Origin: Rheinheimera baltica DSM 14885
GTDB lineage: Bacteria > Pseudomonadota > Gammaproteobacteria > Enterobacterales > Alteromonadaceae
NCBI RefSeq assembly: GCF_000425345.1
Contig: NZ_AUDG01000018.1
Coordinates: forward strand, 1-64,000
Length of the DNA: 64,000 nt
Reading direction: 5' to 3'
Numbering within the stretch: the first letter of the stretch is position 1; the number at the start of each line of letters is the position of its first letter. Made by a program: the position numbers and the translations under genes. A model generated the notes under the pieces. It saw nothing but the letters and a program-made list of their open reading frames with translations, did not search any database and had not been told where the DNA came from. Shown here in pieces: positions 1 through 9,071 of the stretch.

Positions 1-297
1 AAACACCCTGGGATCAGCCAGTCTTGGCGAAACAACTGGAGCCGGCTGAGTGTATTCTTCGACTATCCACCTGAAATCCGGAAGGTTATTTACACGACCA
101 ACGCGATTGAATCTCTGAATGCCAGCTTGCGGAAAGTGACTAAAACCAGACGTTCATTCCCGAACGACGAAGCCGTGTTAAAACTGCTATATCTGGCTTT
201 ACATCAAATTGCGAAGAAGTGGACAATGCCACTTAGGGACTGGAAACCGGCGATGAATCAGTTCATTATCATGTATGGTGACCGTGTATCGCTATGA
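1..297 (+). pseudogene. IS256-family (mutator type) transposase, C-terminal part, cut by the window edge
   Basis: An open frame runs from base 1 to a TGA at 295-297 and gives 98 residues. The segment YTTNAIESLNASLRKVTK, followed by RSFPNDEAVLKLLYLAL, is the conserved C-terminal region of IS256/mutator DDE transposases, including the NAIESLN signature and the last catalytic region. The 5' part lies outside the window, so it cannot be told whether the element is intact. The sequence just after the stop (about 302-332) looks like an IS256-type terminal end, but the partner end is not visible. Confidence 0.85.
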
Positions 298-602
298 GAA
301 ACAGCCACTTACACAGAAAATTTTACATACTCGCGGAAAAGGAGTTTAATCGTATTCAGCCCTAGTCATTGGAAAAAACAAATACGCCTCTAGGCATAAT
401 GCTAGTCAGTTAAGGTTTACATTGTCATCGTTTTGCCCACACTAACACGCCGTAAACCCTTCCCTGGGGTCTCGTTTCAGCCCGTCCGGGGCTTCAACGG
501 TTAGTTTAGGGCAAACCGATTCTGTTTAACTGATCAACATTACGTCCAAAGGCGCTTTTTATTATCAACCTTGTTAATCATAATAAAAAATAACTCATCT
601 TA
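298..602. other. Gene-free stretch with IS end and possible decayed transposase tail
   Basis: No credible gene is present. The first 35 bases are probably the right end of the IS256-type element. On the minus strand at about 410-510 a short frame ending in a stop resembles the lysine/arginine/proline-rich tail of IS4-type transposases. It is followed at about 384-415 by sequence like the noncoding right end of such elements. This second reading is weak and rests on pattern memory only. The rest, up to the Fic stop, is AT-rich. Confidence 0.3.
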
Positions 603-1700
603 TTACATATCGTTGCTAAATAAATGCTCGTCCGTGGCCAGGTAGGCGTCGAATACTAATTTGCACTCATAAATTACCGTATGCATCGGCTGGCGCAGCT
701 GGTAGCGTTGCAATAGACCAAATTCGACCAACGTATCGAGGGCGAGTTGGATATCAGCAACGGCATGTTGGGTTTGCGCTAGGGTATATTGAACGGTAAG
801 AAGGGGGTGGTTAATAAGTAATGATAAAATAGATGTCATAGCGGGCGTCACTGGTCGCAGTGCTAATGATACTCTAAGCGTTCTTTGTAAATGCTGTACC
901 GTGTTTAGAAGCCATATGCTGGCTTCATTACTCCAATTGATGGCGTCATGCCAAAATGAGGTTACCTGTGACCAGTCGCCTTGCAGCATTGCTGTTGGGG
1001 TGCTGTGATAGCCGATATGATTATGGCCAAGCCGATACAAAAAAGGGCTAATGTAACTTGCCGGGTGCCCTGACTGCATGGCTAATAAGCTGTCGGTAAA
1101 GGCACGCTGCAAGCGGCCATTGCCATCGACAAAAGGGTGTAACACTATTAGCTGGTTGCTTGCCGCAATAATATGCGCACGCTCAAGCGGCTTTTGTGTG
1201 TTGATGAACTGTAGCAAGTCATCTACCAGTGGCGGTAAATATTCTGCAGGTGGTGGCACAAAATGGGCTTTATCTGGTGACGTACCGCCTAACCAATTTT
1301 GTACTGTTCTAATATGACCATTTTGCTTGTCGCTGTTGGTGAGTTGTGCTTGCAGCTGACACAGCAGTGCGAGGCTTGCCTTGTTGTTACTAAACTGGTT
1401 AATAGCGTTTACATAGCGTTGTATTTGCTTGTGCACTAAGTTTGCCAGGTAATCTTCCGGTGCGAGGTTTAGTGCACACAGTGCGAGTCTGCGCCGGGAT
1501 ACAGTGCGGCCTTCTTTTAAGCAGATACCGCCAGCTAAATAGCGTGCGCTGAAACGTTGTATATTAATGTGCTGATCCAGTGCACAGGTGTTAAGTGTGG
1601 GCAGTGAGGCAAAATTATTGATGTCGATAGTGTGCATCTGCTCAGGCAGTATGCATTTGTATTTGGCTTTATTTGTTGGCCATATGCGTTCAAGGAACAT
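603..1700 (-). CDS. Fic family protein (putative AMP-transferase)
   Basis: Fic enzymes transfer AMP or another nucleotide-derived group to protein hydroxyls. The signature HPFVDGNGRLQR (consensus HPFxxGNGRxxR) lies near residue 190, and the phrase RTVQNWLGGTSPDKAHFVPPP, typical of the helical part of bacterial Fic proteins, precedes it by about 50 residues. The last ~80 residues look like a winged-helix domain. An upstream TTG at 1715 is possible, but AAAAGG lies six bases before the ATG at 1700, so 365 residues is preferred. The [ST]xxxE[GN] autoinhibitory motif usual near the N-terminus is not evident. It sits just after the terminator of the secreted protein gene upstream, so it is probably transcribed separately. 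Confidence 0.88.
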   Translation of the reverse strand: MFLERIWPTNKAKYKCILPEQMHTIDINNFASLPTLNTCALDQHINIQRFSARYLAGGICLKEGRTVSRRRLALCALNLAPEDYLANLVHKQIQRYVNAINQFSNNKASLALLCQLQAQLTNSDKQNGHIRTVQNWLGGTSPDKAHFVPPPAEYLPPLVDDLLQFINTQKPLERAHIIAASNQLIVLHPFVDGNGRLQRAFTDSLLAMQSGHPASYISPFLYRLGHNHIGYHSTPTAMLQGDWSQVTSFWHDAINWSNEASIWLLNTVQHLQRTLRVSLALRPVTPAMTSILSLLINHPLLTVQYTLAQTQHAVADIQLALDTLVEFGLLQRYQLRQPMHTVIYECKLVFDAYLATDEHLFSNDM

Positions 1701-1712
1701 AATCATCCTTTT

Positions 1713-1738
1713 CAAAAGGGGGCAGCTAAACTGCCCCT
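1713..1738 (-). terminator. Intrinsic terminator of the secreted FnIII protein gene
   Basis: On the minus strand GGGGCAG, a five-base loop and CTGCCCC are followed by C and TTTT. It lies 20 bases past the stop at 1757 and directly before the Fic start, separating the two transcripts at least in part. Confidence 0.75.
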
Positions 1739-1756
1739 TATTTAATATTGATCCAA

Positions 1757-3874
1757 CTACAACGAGTAACCGATATTTTCAATTAACTTAAAGCCGAACA
1801 TTTGGTTGTTCGCTTCGTATCGACCACCAGAGCCCCAGCCACCTTTGCCGTAAACTTCAGCTGATGAACCTAAGCAATATTTACCAGAGGCATTGCTTAT
1901 GCTGTTACGTACATAATTAACCTGCCAGGCACGGTCAACCGTAACGACTAGTCCAGGAATTGATGTCGGCACATAGCTGCTGCTAATCACTTTATTACGC
2001 GAATAATCCGGTACCGTGTTGCTAGTGGCAAAACACTGTTGAATTGAAGCACTCTTTTTACAAGGGCCAATAGCGCAGCCGCCGCGAGCTAAATCTAGCC
2101 GAGCTTCCGCTAGAGCAAATTGTTTAAATGAAAGTAGCTCCGGGCGCTCCATACATTGCCCTTGGTTAATGCTATCAATACAGGCGGACGCAGTGGGCAG
2201 CTTACAGTTGCTCCATTCACCCTGGTTAGCACAGTAGTTGATACCACGATCAATCATATCTTTAGTGGCGCTGCACAGGTTTTCTTGGCTTACGTTGCCT
2301 TGGAAAAAGGTCATTCCCATTGCTTCGGCTATTCTTCCTACAACGTCAAAACCGACTTTGTCGCTGTTTAACATCCAGCAGCGTTGCTCAACCTGACTGT
2401 CTAGCCGGCCCCAGGCTGTTAAAATGTCCCGATAAACTGGATAGTTGGTAAACACACTAAAATGGCTACCGCTCATTGAAGAGGGAATAGGGTAGTCACG
2501 CTCGGTTGAGGCAATAGCCACTAAATCATCATTGGCGCTGTCGGCAAAGTTATTTAATACGGTCATCAGCTCAGTAATACTGTTTAAACGCAATAAGTTT
2601 GACGGCGCCGACCCTCCTGTCTGTGTACCAATAATTTCGAAGGTGTAGCCCCGGAATTCTTGCTCAAGCGTAGATTTTTCACTTGATGAAAAATTACCGT
2701 CAGCACTGTATTGATCCAGTGAGGCTTTAAGTTCCAGGGTTTTGTTTTTAATTTCGCTATAACTGCTTGAAACACTTTCTACGCGAATGGTAAACAACAT
2801 TTTTCTGCCGGTAGTGACGGTATCTATAAACTTATCGCCACAGGCTTTACGAAACTCAAGCTTTTGCCCTGCAGTAAGTAAGTTAGTGTAGTTAGATGCC
2901 ATACCTAGTTCATAAGCTTGTTTTGCCTGAAACTTTTTGCGCTGATCAACAAAGGAAGCCACGATGACAGAGCTTTCTGTTACTTTTGAGGTTTCGCTAT
3001 ACAGTGACGAGCTACCCGACCCTCCAATAGAGAAACCACCGAATGACAGTGAGCCGCCGCCTGAGCGTTTTAAATCTAAACTGGTTGCTAACGATTCATA
3101 GCTGTCGACCTGACGAAAACTGTACTTTTGTTCGTTAACATTTTGAACTGAGCTTAACTTGTCTGCACCTGAAGCACTCCAGCAAGTGTTGCCAAATACT
3201 TCACCTTTTATGGCGTCAAAGCCGTTACCCAGCACCGACAACGCGGTGTCAGTTTCTGTTAAGGTATGCACGTTTGCAGCGGTTGATGATTTGCTTAAAC
3301 TGATAGCGGCGTTAAGGCCAAAAGATTCCAGTGGCATTGTGTTTGCACCACCGTTGTTATAACTGGTGTTTATAGCAAAATAGCTACTCTCGCTTAGCGC
3401 GCTGCAGCCAGCACTGTTACACGCTTTTACCTGGTATTTTGCGGTGGTATTACTCCCCGCATTATAATTTATGGTGCGGCTGGTACCGTAATATATTCTG
3501 CTGTTGCCGCCGTTTTTCAGCTGTTGGTAAACTTCATAGCGAAAATTACTGCCAATACCCGGTGATGCGGCAGCCCAATTCAGCTTTATTGTGGGCGAAC
3601 CTGCTACTCTGGAAACGGTAATGCGTTTGGGTGTTGCCGGAGGCGTATCTGCCGGTGGCGCTATCGTTGTATCACAACCGGTATCGTAGGGATCGCAAAA
3701 TGCGGCCGAGCTCCAACCCCATCCGGCTTCACTCGTTGATGCCACGTCATTAAATTGTGCGCTATCTTCGTAAAAGGGTGAGGTTGAATCAACAGGAACA
3801 CTACTGTCTGCGTAGGTTGATAACGGCAATCCGATACAGCCCAGCATCAGTAAAATCTTATTTTGTTTCATCAT
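1757..3874 (-). CDS. Large secreted protein: signal peptide, fibronectin III domain, possible MACPF-like region
   Basis: This 705-residue protein starts with a Sec signal peptide (MMKQNKILLMLGCIGLPLSTYA). A proline/threonine linker leads to a fibronectin type III domain at about 80-170 (TPKRITVSRVAG ... KYQVKACNSAGCSALS). A glycine/serine-rich stretch (about 270-300) precedes the segment FRKACGDKFIDTVTTGRKMLFTIRV near residue 345-370. Its shape resembles the Y/W-G-T-H-F/Y signature strand of MACPF/CDC pore formers, but this is inference only. The C-terminal ~200 residues are cysteine-rich (about ten Cys), as expected for an exported disulfide-bonded domain. GGAG lies six bases before the ATG at 3874, preferred over the ATG at 3886. 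The target and role are unknown. Confidence 0.7.
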   Translation of the reverse strand: MMKQNKILLMLGCIGLPLSTYADSSVPVDSTSPFYEDSAQFNDVASTSEAGWGWSSAAFCDPYDTGCDTTIAPPADTPPATPKRITVSRVAGSPTIKLNWAAASPGIGSNFRYEVYQQLKNGGNSRIYYGTSRTINYNAGSNTTAKYQVKACNSAGCSALSESSYFAINTSYNNGGANTMPLESFGLNAAISLSKSSTAANVHTLTETDTALSVLGNGFDAIKGEVFGNTCWSASGADKLSSVQNVNEQKYSFRQVDSYESLATSLDLKRSGGGSLSFGGFSIGGSGSSSLYSETSKVTESSVIVASFVDQRKKFQAKQAYELGMASNYTNLLTAGQKLEFRKACGDKFIDTVTTGRKMLFTIRVESVSSSYSEIKNKTLELKASLDQYSADGNFSSSEKSTLEQEFRGYTFEIIGTQTGGSAPSNLLRLNSITELMTVLNNFADSANDDLVAIASTERDYPIPSSMSGSHFSVFTNYPVYRDILTAWGRLDSQVEQRCWMLNSDKVGFDVVGRIAEAMGMTFFQGNVSQENLCSATKDMIDRGINYCANQGEWSNCKLPTASACIDSINQGQCMERPELLSFKQFALAEARLDLARGGCAIGPCKKSASIQQCFATSNTVPDYSRNKVISSSYVPTSIPGLVVTVDRAWQVNYVRNSISNASGKYCLGSSAEVYGKGGWGSGGRYEANNQMFGFKLIENIGYSL

Positions 3875-4125
3875 GTACTTCTCCATACTGAAAGTAATAC
3901 AGCGTTTTAGTTAACGTTATTCAGCCTGCGCCTGATGCAGTGAGTTAATAAAACTATTAACCTGAATATTGCTTTTAGACTGCACCGGTAAGGGGTTACA
4001 GCTTGGGTTAACATAACGTGTAAAATATTTCTGTTGGGTGACTAAAAAGATATAAAAATAAGATATTTGATGATAAATATATGTTTGCGAGCACCGCTGC
4101 AATTGCTTTTAGGTTTTGCGGCAAA

Positions 4126-4150
4126 TAAAAAGGCGCCAATTGGGCGCCTT
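4126..4150 (-). terminator. Intrinsic terminator after prs
   Basis: On the minus strand AAGGCGCC and GGCGCCTT enclose a short CAATT loop and are followed by TTTTTAT, 19 bases past the prs stop. Confidence 0.85.
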
Positions 4151-4168
4151 AATCAAAATGGGGTTGGC

Positions 4169-5113
4169 TTAGTCAAACATTGACGAGATAGACTCTTCGT
4201 TACTGATGCGGCGAATACACTCGGCCAACATTTCACTTAATGTGAGCTGACGAACTTTCGCGACGGCCTTCATTTCGGCTGACAATGGAATGGTATCTGT
4301 AACAATCAACTCGTCGATAACAGAGTTTTCAATGTTTTGCGCTGCGTTGCCAGAGAACACCGGATGTGTGGCATACGCAAATACCCGTTTAGCACCTTGC
4401 TCTTTTAATGCTTCAGCGGCTTTACATAAGGTACCGCCGGTGTCGATCATGTCGTCGACGATGATACAGTCACGGTCGCGTACATCACCGATGATATGCA
4501 TTACCTGGGCTACGTTGGCTTTAGGCCGGCGTTTATCAATAATGGCTAAGTCGGCATCGTTTAACAGCTTAGCAATAGCGCGGGCGCGCACAACACCGCC
4601 AATATCTGGTGATACGACAACCGGTGAAGTAAAGCCTTTTTTACGCATATCGTCCAGCAGCACTGGGCTGGCGAATACGTTGTCTACCGGCACATCAAAG
4701 AAGCCTTGAATTTGTTCAGCGTGTAAATCTACCGTGAGTACGCGGTCAACGCCAACGCTGGATAAAAAGTCGGCAACAACTTTAGCGGTAATAGGTACCC
4801 GGGCTGAACGGACACGGCGGTCTTGACGTGCGTAACCAAAGTACGGCATTACCGCAGTAATACGACCGGCAGACGCACGACGCAGAGCGTCAACCATAAC
4901 GATCAGTTCCATCAGGTTGTCGTTAGTGGGGGCACAAGTGGATTGAATAATGAAAACATCTGAACCACGCACATTTTCATTGATTTGGACACTAACTTCC
5001 CCATCACTGAAACGGCCGACTTCGGCATCTCCAAGTTGAATGTACAGGCGGCTGGCGATTTTACTTGCGAGTTCTGGTATGGCGTTACCAGCGAAAACCT
5101 TCATGTCAGGCAC
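4169..5113 (-). CDS. prs: Ribose-phosphate pyrophosphokinase
   Basis: Prs makes PRPP from ribose 5-phosphate and ATP for purine, pyrimidine, histidine, tryptophan and NAD synthesis. The 314 residues match the E. coli enzyme closely over the full length. They include [16 protein letters not shown], the flexible-loop region [10 protein letters not shown], the PRPP-binding loop [14 protein letters not shown] and the C-terminal [10 protein letters not shown]. The start is the GTG at 5113 ([10 protein letters not shown]), as in E. coli, with GAGG eight bases upstream; the in-frame ATG at 5152 would add a non-homologous extension. It is third in lolB-ispE-prs, 70 bases after ispE. A hairpin (5157-5176) lies in that gap and could modulate read-through. 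Confidence 0.98.
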   Translation of the reverse strand: MPDMKVFAGNAIPELASKIASRLYIQLGDAEVGRFSDGEVSVQINENVRGSDVFIIQSTCAPTNDNLMELIVMVDALRRASAGRITAVMPYFGYARQDRRVRSARVPITAKVVADFLSSVGVDRVLTVDLHAEQIQGFFDVPVDNVFASPVLLDDMRKKGFTSPVVVSPDIGGVVRARAIAKLLNDADLAIIDKRRPKANVAQVMHIIGDVRDRDCIIVDDMIDTGGTLCKAAEALKEQGAKRVFAYATHPVFSGNAAQNIENSVIDELIVTDTIPLSAEMKAVAKVRQLTLSEMLAECIRRISNEESISSMFD

Positions 5114-5156
5114 GGTAGGATCCTCAGGGCAGTGGTGAGTCCGGTTTATCAATAAA

Positions 5157-5176
5157 CAGCGGTAAAAGCACCGCTG
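5157..5176 (-). promoter_or_regulatory. Hairpin between ispE and prs
   Basis: CAGCGGT and ACCGCTG are separated by six bases, and on the minus strand TTTATTGAT follows. It could be a weak terminator or attenuator that lowers read-through from ispE into prs. The T-run is poor, so this is tentative. Confidence 0.4.
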
Positions 5177-5183
5177 CAGTTAC

Positions 5184-6029
5184 TTATTCGGTATCTGCCA
5201 ACGCAGCCCATACAGGCGACTGGTTGACCCCTCTGGCGATAAAACCGCGCCAGGTGGCGGGTAAATTCGCAAGGGCATGCTGAGCACTGGTCTGGTCCGG
5301 GAAAGCCGCGAACACACTGGCGCCAGTACCCGTCATTTGACACGGCGCGTATTCTACCAACCACTGTAAGGTTATTGCAACAATAGGGTAGTGCTGTTCG
5401 ACCAGCGGCTGACAGTCATTACGCCATGGCGTGGTTAATACTTGCTCAACGCTAATTAAAGGTGTATTTCTAATCAAATCATTATGTTGGAATATTTCAG
5501 CTGTGCTGATATGGCAATCTGGTGTCACAATCAGGTAAATTTTCTCGGGTAAATTAACCGGTAGTAATTTTTCACCAACGCCTTCTGCAAAGGCGCTGTA
5601 ACCTCGTACAAACAGGGGCACATCGGCACCAAGGGTAAGACCTAATTCTGCCAGCGTGTCAATGGAAAGCCCTAATTGCCACAGGGCATTTAAGCCCAGC
5701 AGTGTAGTGGCTGCATCTGATGAGCCACCGCCAAGACCGCCGCCCATAGGCAGACGTTTATCAAGATAAATATCGCAGCCACTATGGCAGCTGCTATGGC
5801 GCTGTAATAAGCGGGCAGCGCGTAAGACTAAATTATCTTCATTAACTAAGTCGTTATTATTGCATTGCAAGTTAATATTGCTGTCGTTGCGCAGGGTAAA
5901 ATGTAATTCATCGCCAACATCAAGCAATTGAAACAACGTTTGCAAATTATGGTAACCGTCTGGCCGACGACCTGTAATATGTAAAAATAAATTGAGTTTT
6001 GCCACGGCGGGCAGTGTTAGTGTGGTCAT
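5184..6029 (-). CDS. ispE: 4-diphosphocytidyl-2-C-methyl-D-erythritol kinase
   Basis: IspE phosphorylates CDP-methylerythritol in the MEP pathway to isoprenoid precursors. It is a GHMP kinase: the N-terminus has AVAKLNLFLHITGRRPDGYHNL, the ATP-binding glycine loop is PMGGGLGGGSSDAA near residue 95, and the C-terminal GHMP motif is MTGTGASVFAAF near 240. The 281 residues are the usual family length. The ATG overlaps the lolB stop by four bases (ATGA), implying translational coupling. The lolB-ispE-prs order is conserved in gammaproteobacteria. Confidence 0.97.
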   Translation of the reverse strand: MTTLTLPAVAKLNLFLHITGRRPDGYHNLQTLFQLLDVGDELHFTLRNDSNINLQCNNNDLVNEDNLVLRAARLLQRHSSCHSGCDIYLDKRLPMGGGLGGGSSDAATTLLGLNALWQLGLSIDTLAELGLTLGADVPLFVRGYSAFAEGVGEKLLPVNLPEKIYLIVTPDCHISTAEIFQHNDLIRNTPLISVEQVLTTPWRNDCQPLVEQHYPIVAITLQWLVEYAPCQMTGTGASVFAAFPDQTSAQHALANLPATWRGFIARGVNQSPVWAALADTE

Positions 6030-6634
6030 TGCCAGCTCCGGATCACAACTTTAATTTGGGTATCGCTACTGGTCAGCCGCAGGCGTTTAGGTAGCGCCAA
6101 TGCATCAGCAAAAAAGCTCTGATATTCCAGTTGCCACAGAACACCACTGCTGTCGATGAGGTTAAACCGGGTAACACGGCCAAAGTTATCGTAAACAACG
6201 TCGGTGCTATTGTTACCGGGTAAGCCCCTTAACCACAAAGGCATATCGGCTAGCGGCATAGACCAGCCTGTTAGTTGCAATAGCAATGTATCGGCGTCAG
6301 CGGCTTGGTAGGTTTCACCTTTTATCGTCAACTCGCTGCTATAGGGTTTCTGCTGTAACGCAAATAAACTGATACCCAAAAAATTACTCAGCCGCGCCTG
6401 ATACTGCTTCGTATCTTGCTGTTGCCAGGTTAAATTGCCAGTTACATTGTCTTGTTGAGTTTTAATACCTATGGTGGCTTGCAGCGTATAGTTTTGCATC
6501 GCGATAAGTTGTTGCTCACGCACAGAACCTGCCAAGGGCGGTTCTATTACCGTAGGTCGTTGAAATAAACTACAACCGGTTAACAAATACAGTGAAATGC
6601 AGATAATAAATAGCTGCTTTATCGAATAGCCCAC
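6026..6634 (-). CDS. lolB: Outer-membrane lipoprotein insertion factor LolB
   Basis: LolB takes lipoproteins from periplasmic LolA and inserts them in the outer membrane. The chosen GTG start at 6634 has GAAGGA seven bases upstream and gives 202 residues, close to the E. coli length. The first ~20 residues form a lipoprotein signal ending in the lipobox LLTGC. The body contains QYQARLSNFLGISLFAL and LPLWLRGLPG-like segments (here MPLWLRGLPG) typical of LolB. The longer upstream reading would run into the divergent hemA gene and is rejected. It shares a short intergenic region (6635-6701) with hemA. Confidence 0.93.
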   Translation of the reverse strand: MGYSIKQLFIICISLYLLTGCSLFQRPTVIEPPLAGSVREQQLIAMQNYTLQATIGIKTQQDNVTGNLTWQQQDTKQYQARLSNFLGISLFALQQKPYSSELTIKGETYQAADADTLLLQLTGWSMPLADMPLWLRGLPGNNSTDVVYDNFGRVTRFNLIDSSGVLWQLEYQSFFADALALPKRLRLTSSDTQIKVVIRSWQ

Positions 6635-6701
6635 ACTAAAGTCCTTCGCTGTGCTTTTCTTAGTTAGGGCTTTTTCGTACAATCCGCCCCTGACGATTCT
6701 A

Positions 6702-7961
6702 ATGATACAGGTGATAGCCATTTTCGCTCTCGGCATTAACCATAAAACGGCACCCGTTGCCCTGCGCGAACAAGTTGCGTTTGCGCCTGAGCAAGTGTCG
6801 CAAGCCTTGCGCGAATTGACCACTGCCACCAGTATTTCAGATGCAGTGATTTTATCTACCTGTAACCGAACTGAATTGTATTTTAACGGCAGTGCGAGCC
6901 AAGCGGAACAGGTAATTGTCTGGTTGGCACAATTTCATGCCGTTGACGGCAGTGAGTTGCAACAACATTTATACTTGCATCAGGATAATGCGGCTGCCGA
7001 ACACCTTATGCAAGTCGCTTCTGGTTTAGATTCACTCGTGCTGGGTGAGCCGCAAATTCTTGGTCAGGTAAAACAAGCGTATAATCAGGCGCGCAATGCC
7101 GGTACGGTGAATCCGCAGTTTGAGCGTTTGTTTCAAAAGACTTTTGCCGTGGCGAAGCAGGTACGCACGGATACCGAAATTGGTGCCAATGCGGTGTCTG
7201 TTGCTTTTGCTGCGGTAAGCTTAGCCAAGCAAATTTTTGGTAATTTAAGCAAGGTACGGGTGTTATTGATTGGTGCAGGCGAAACCATTGAACTGGTTGC
7301 TAAGCATTTACAAGAGCAAGGCGCTGGCGCTTTGGTTGTGGCAAATCGCACCTATGAGCGCGCTGTATTGCTGGCGGAGCAATTTGATGCGGCAGCCATT
7401 ACGTTGGCGCAGGTGCCCGCCAAACTGGCTGAAGCCGATATTGTTATCAGCTCGACAGCGAGTACGTTACCTATTGTTGGTAAAGGTATGGTTGAGCAAG
7501 CATTAAAACGGCGTAAACATAAACCGATGTTTTTAGTCGATTTAGCCGTGCCGCGTGATATTGAACAGCAGGTGGCAGAACTGGAAGATGCCTATCTTTA
7601 TACCGTAGATGATTTGCAAACCATCGTGGAGCAAAATTTAAGTAACCGTCAGCAAGCGGCTGATCAGGCCAGGTTAATGATCCGTGCAGGTGTTGCAGAG
7701 TTTGCACAGTGGTTGACATTGCAAGGTAGTGTGGACTGGGTGAGGGATTATCGCCAGCGCTGTGAAGACATCCGGGCAGAGTTATTAGCGAAGGCGGTTA
7801 ACCAATTATCTGCAGGTCAGGACGCAGAAAAAGTCCTGGCTGAAATGTCGACTAAACTAAGTAATCGACTGATGCACAGTCCAACCAAAGCCATCCGCCA
7901 GTTAGGGCAGGATGATGAATTGAATAAACAAACCATGATCAACACCTTGTTAGATCTGTAA
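6702..7961 (+). CDS. hemA: Glutamyl-tRNA reductase
   Basis: HemA reduces Glu-tRNA to glutamate-1-semialdehyde, the committed step of the C5 route to heme. The 419 residues are full length. GINHKTAPVALRE opens the protein and the catalytic cysteine lies in STCNRTELY (Cys54 with this start). The substrate/tRNA region carries SGLDSLVLGEPQILGQVKQAY, and the NADPH Rossmann loop is LLIGAGETIELVA. The start is uncertain: ATG 6702 and GTG 6711 are both possible and neither has a strong ribosome site. A weak -10-like TACAAT at 6678-6683 may be its promoter. It leads hemA-prfA-prmC. Confidence 0.97.
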   Translation: MIQVIAIFALGINHKTAPVALREQVAFAPEQVSQALRELTTATSISDAVILSTCNRTELYFNGSASQAEQVIVWLAQFHAVDGSELQQHLYLHQDNAAAEHLMQVASGLDSLVLGEPQILGQVKQAYNQARNAGTVNPQFERLFQKTFAVAKQVRTDTEIGANAVSVAFAAVSLAKQIFGNLSKVRVLLIGAGETIELVAKHLQEQGAGALVVANRTYERAVLLAEQFDAAAITLAQVPAKLAEADIVISSTASTLPIVGKGMVEQALKRRKHKPMFLVDLAVPRDIEQQVAELEDAYLYTVDDLQTIVEQNLSNRQQAADQARLMIRAGVAEFAQWLTLQGSVDWVRDYRQRCEDIRAELLAKAVNQLSAGQDAEKVLAEMSTKLSNRLMHSPTKAIRQLGQDDELNKQTMINTLLDL

Positions 7962-7979
7962 TTGAGCATATAAAACACC

Positions 7980-9071
7980 ATGAAAGAATCGGTATATCGA
8001 AAGCTGGAAGGTTTGTCTGAGCGCTATGAAGAGGTGCAGGCATTATTAAGTGACGCAGGTGTAATTAGTGATCAAAGCCGGTTTCGTGAACTGTCAAAAG
8101 AGTACAGCCAACTGGAAGATATCAGTAAAGCCTTTGCTGACTATCAACAAGCGCAGCAAGATTTAAGCTCGGCTGAAGAGATGCAAAAAGACAGCGACCC
8201 GGACATGCGAGAAATGGCGCAGGAAGAATATAAAACGGCCAAAGAGCGCATTGAGCAGTTAGATCAAGATCTGCAAATTTTGCTGTTGCCAAAAGATCCC
8301 AACGACAACAACAGCTGTTTTATTGAAATACGAGCGGGTGCAGGCGGTGACGAAGCGGCTATTTTTGCTGGCGATGTATTTCGGATGTACAGCCGTTTTG
8401 CTGAAAAGCGGCGCTGGAAACTGGAAGTTATCAGCGCTAGTGATGGCGAGCATGGTGGTTTTAAAGAAATTATCGCCAGTGTGCAAGGTGAGGGCGCTTA
8501 TGGCACGCTGAAATTTGAATCTGGTGGCCATCGTGTGCAACGCGTACCAGCAACAGAATCACAGGGCCGGGTGCATACGTCAGCTTGTACTGTAGCCATA
8601 ATGCCGGAAATTCCGGAAAGTGAAGCCATCGAAATTAACCCGGCCGATTTAAAAGTGGATACGTTTCGCGCATCTGGCGCCGGTGGTCAGCACGTAAACC
8701 GGACTGACTCTGCCATTCGTATTACCCACTTACCTACCGGCATTGTGGTGGAATGTCAGGATGAGCGTTCACAACATAAAAACCGTGCCCGTGCCATGAG
8801 CGTGTTGCAATCACGCATTCAGGCCGCAGAAGACGAAAAGCGCCGCTTAGTGGAAGAATCAACCCGACGCTCGTTAGTGGGCAGTGGTGACCGCTCAGAG
8901 CGCATTCGCACTTACAATTTCCCGCAAGGGCGTTTAACGGATCATCGTATCAACCTTACCATTTACCGGTTAAATGAAGTTATCGAAGGCGATTTGGATC
9001 AAGTACTAGAGCCGCTGAAGCATGAACATCAGGCTGACTTGTTAGCGGCACTGGCGGACGAGAATCGTTAA
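7980..9071 (+). CDS. prfA: Peptide chain release factor 1
   Basis: RF1 reads UAA and UAG stops and triggers peptide release. The 363 residues carry the GGQ hydrolysis motif in [17 protein letters not shown] near residue 235, and the preceding region [17 protein letters not shown] is characteristic. The tripeptide anticodon region lies in [13 protein letters not shown]. It starts 18 bases after hemA without a strong Shine-Dalgarno. The next gene, prmC, which modifies this GGQ glutamine, begins one base after the stop. Confidence 0.98.
   Translation: MKESVYRKLEGLSERYEEVQALLSDAGVISDQSRFRELSKEYSQLEDISKAFADYQQAQQDLSSAEEMQKDSDPDMREMAQEEYKTAKERIEQLDQDLQILLLPKDPNDNNSCFIEIRAGAGGDEAAIFAGDVFRMYSRFAEKRRWKLEVISASDGEHGGFKEIIASVQGEGAYGTLKFESGGHRVQRVPATESQGRVHTSACTVAIMPEIPESEAIEINPADLKVDTFRASGAGGQHVNRTDSAIRITHLPTGIVVECQDERSQHKNRARAMSVLQSRIQAAEDEKRRLVEESTRRSLVGSGDRSERIRTYNFPQGRLTDHRINLTIYRLNEVIEGDLDQVLEPLKHEHQADLLAALADENR

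Noticed and set aside
3917..4102. 61-codon minus-strand frame between the secreted protein and prs
   Set aside because: No ribosome site, atypical composition, and no recognisable protein.
4290..4709. 139-codon frame opposite prs
   Set aside because: Shadow of the strongly conserved prs coding frame.
6635..6701. Sigma-70 promoter in the lolB-hemA gap
   Set aside because: The -10-like TACAAT at 6678 has no convincing -35, so I mention it in the hemA entry only.
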